In this document: one piece after another, positions 4,936-5,325 of the stretch
How the letters are laid out: every line of letters begins with the position of its first letter
Numbering within the stretch: the stretch's first letter is position 1
Position numbers and translations under genes: made by a program
Assembly (NCBI GenBank): GCA_902766585.1
Contig: CACXDV010000003.1
Location: 1-5,325 of the forward strand
Direction: 5' to 3'
From: an uncultured Ruminococcus sp.
GTDB taxonomy: Bacteria; Bacillota; Clostridia; Oscillospirales; Acutalibacteraceae
DNA length: 5,325 nucleotides
Notes under the pieces: model-generated
Databases searched by the model: none
The model's input: only the letters and a program-made list of their open reading frames with translations
Told to the model about the DNA's origin: nothing

Positions 4936-5325
4936 TCAGTTTATTTCCGTGATCTTAAGATTTTCGAGAGCCTCATGGAAAAGCGGTTCATAATCTATTT
5001 TAGCCTCTTCGGCAAGAACATTTTTCAGAACGGGGCGTGTACGGGGATGCTTTGGCGTGAATACGGTACAGCAGTCCTCATACGGCTGAATGGAGATATC
5101 AAAGGTATCTATCTTTCGTGATACGGTTATTATCTCCTCCTTATCCATACCGATAAGCGGACGGAAAACGGGCATTTCACAGGCTGTATCCGTACAGGCT
5201 ATCGCGCCTATGGTCTGACTTGCTACCTGACCGAGGCTTTCGCCTGTAATGAGCGCCTGACATTCATTTTGTTTTGCTATTCTTTCGGCAAGCATCATCA
5301 TAAAGCGTCGCATGATTATGGTGAA
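4936..5325 (-). CDS. thiI: tRNA 4-thiouridine sulfurtransferase ThiI, C-terminal part (5' end outside window)
   Basis: ThiI adenylates U8 of tRNA and transfers sulfur to it from a cysteine desulfurase; in some bacteria it also serves thiamine thiazole synthesis. The frame is open to the window edge, so 129 residues of a protein usually near 390-400 are seen. They form the end of the PP-loop ATP pyrophosphatase domain; the THUMP domain and the SGGxDS loop would be outside. Diagnostic stretches are MRRFMM near the edge, TGESLGQVASQT, RPLIGMDKEEII and PYEDCCTVF followed by PKHP. The paired Cys in EDCC is in the place where Firmicutes ThiI proteins keep conserved cysteine. There is no rhodanese extension: the protein ends about 45 residues after PKHP, as in the short Firmicutes form, which depends on a separate desulfurase. 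The stop is 24 bases before the sortase ATG with no promoter or terminator between, so the genes probably share a transcript. Confidence 0.95.
   Translation of the reverse strand, partial: FTIIMRRFMMMLAERIAKQNECQALITGESLGQVASQTIGAIACTDTACEMPVFRPLIGMDKEEIITVSRKIDTFDISIQPYEDCCTVFTPKHPRTRPVLKNVLAEEAKIDYEPLFHEALENLKITEIN

Overview
The window looks like chromosomal DNA of a Gram-positive anaerobe of the class Clostridia, most likely a Ruminococcus-type (Oscillospirales) gut or rumen bacterium. The reasons are the Firmicutes-type ThiI C-terminus, a class B sortase of clostridial style, strong GGAGG ribosome binding sites, sigma-A-type promoters, AT-rich intergenic DNA and small dispersed repeats. 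This placement is inference from style, not from a database match. All five genes lie on the minus strand, so the biological order runs from high to low coordinates.

Positions 5325 to 1669 form one tight gene cluster. It begins with the C-terminal part of thiI, cut by the window edge. A 24-base gap separates it from an 871-residue class B sortase. Three bases after the sortase stop comes a 207-residue protein with a C-terminal membrane anchor. The sortase is very unusual. It has about 228 cytoplasmic residues before its membrane helix, and I read part of them as a degenerate CinA/MoaB-like (MoCF) fold. After the catalytic domain it has about 390 extra extracellular residues: three copies of a helical module, a ten-unit charged repeat and an acidic tail. 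The 207-residue neighbour seems to carry a paralogue of the sortase's cytoplasmic domain, so the two may form a membrane-associated pair. No sortase substrate with a sorting signal is visible here.

Positions 1668 to 1347 contain no gene. They hold an array of ATTGNAC heptamers that abuts the operon's last stop codon, a weak candidate terminator, a GC-rich mini-element flanked by 7-base direct repeats, and the promoter of the next gene. That gene is a classical thioredoxin (1334-1026) followed by a textbook rho-independent terminator.

Positions 983 to 1 hold a second single-gene unit. A near-consensus extended -10 promoter drives a membrane-anchored protein of the M15 (VanY/DdcY) D,D-carboxypeptidase fold. 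Two of its three zinc ligands and other active-site residues are replaced, so it is probably a pseudoenzyme. A second copy of the GC-rich element lies against its stop codon at the left edge. Three gene products or domains are thus tied to the cell envelope: the sortase, its tail-anchored neighbour and the M15-like protein. Thioredoxin and ThiI are housekeeping functions.
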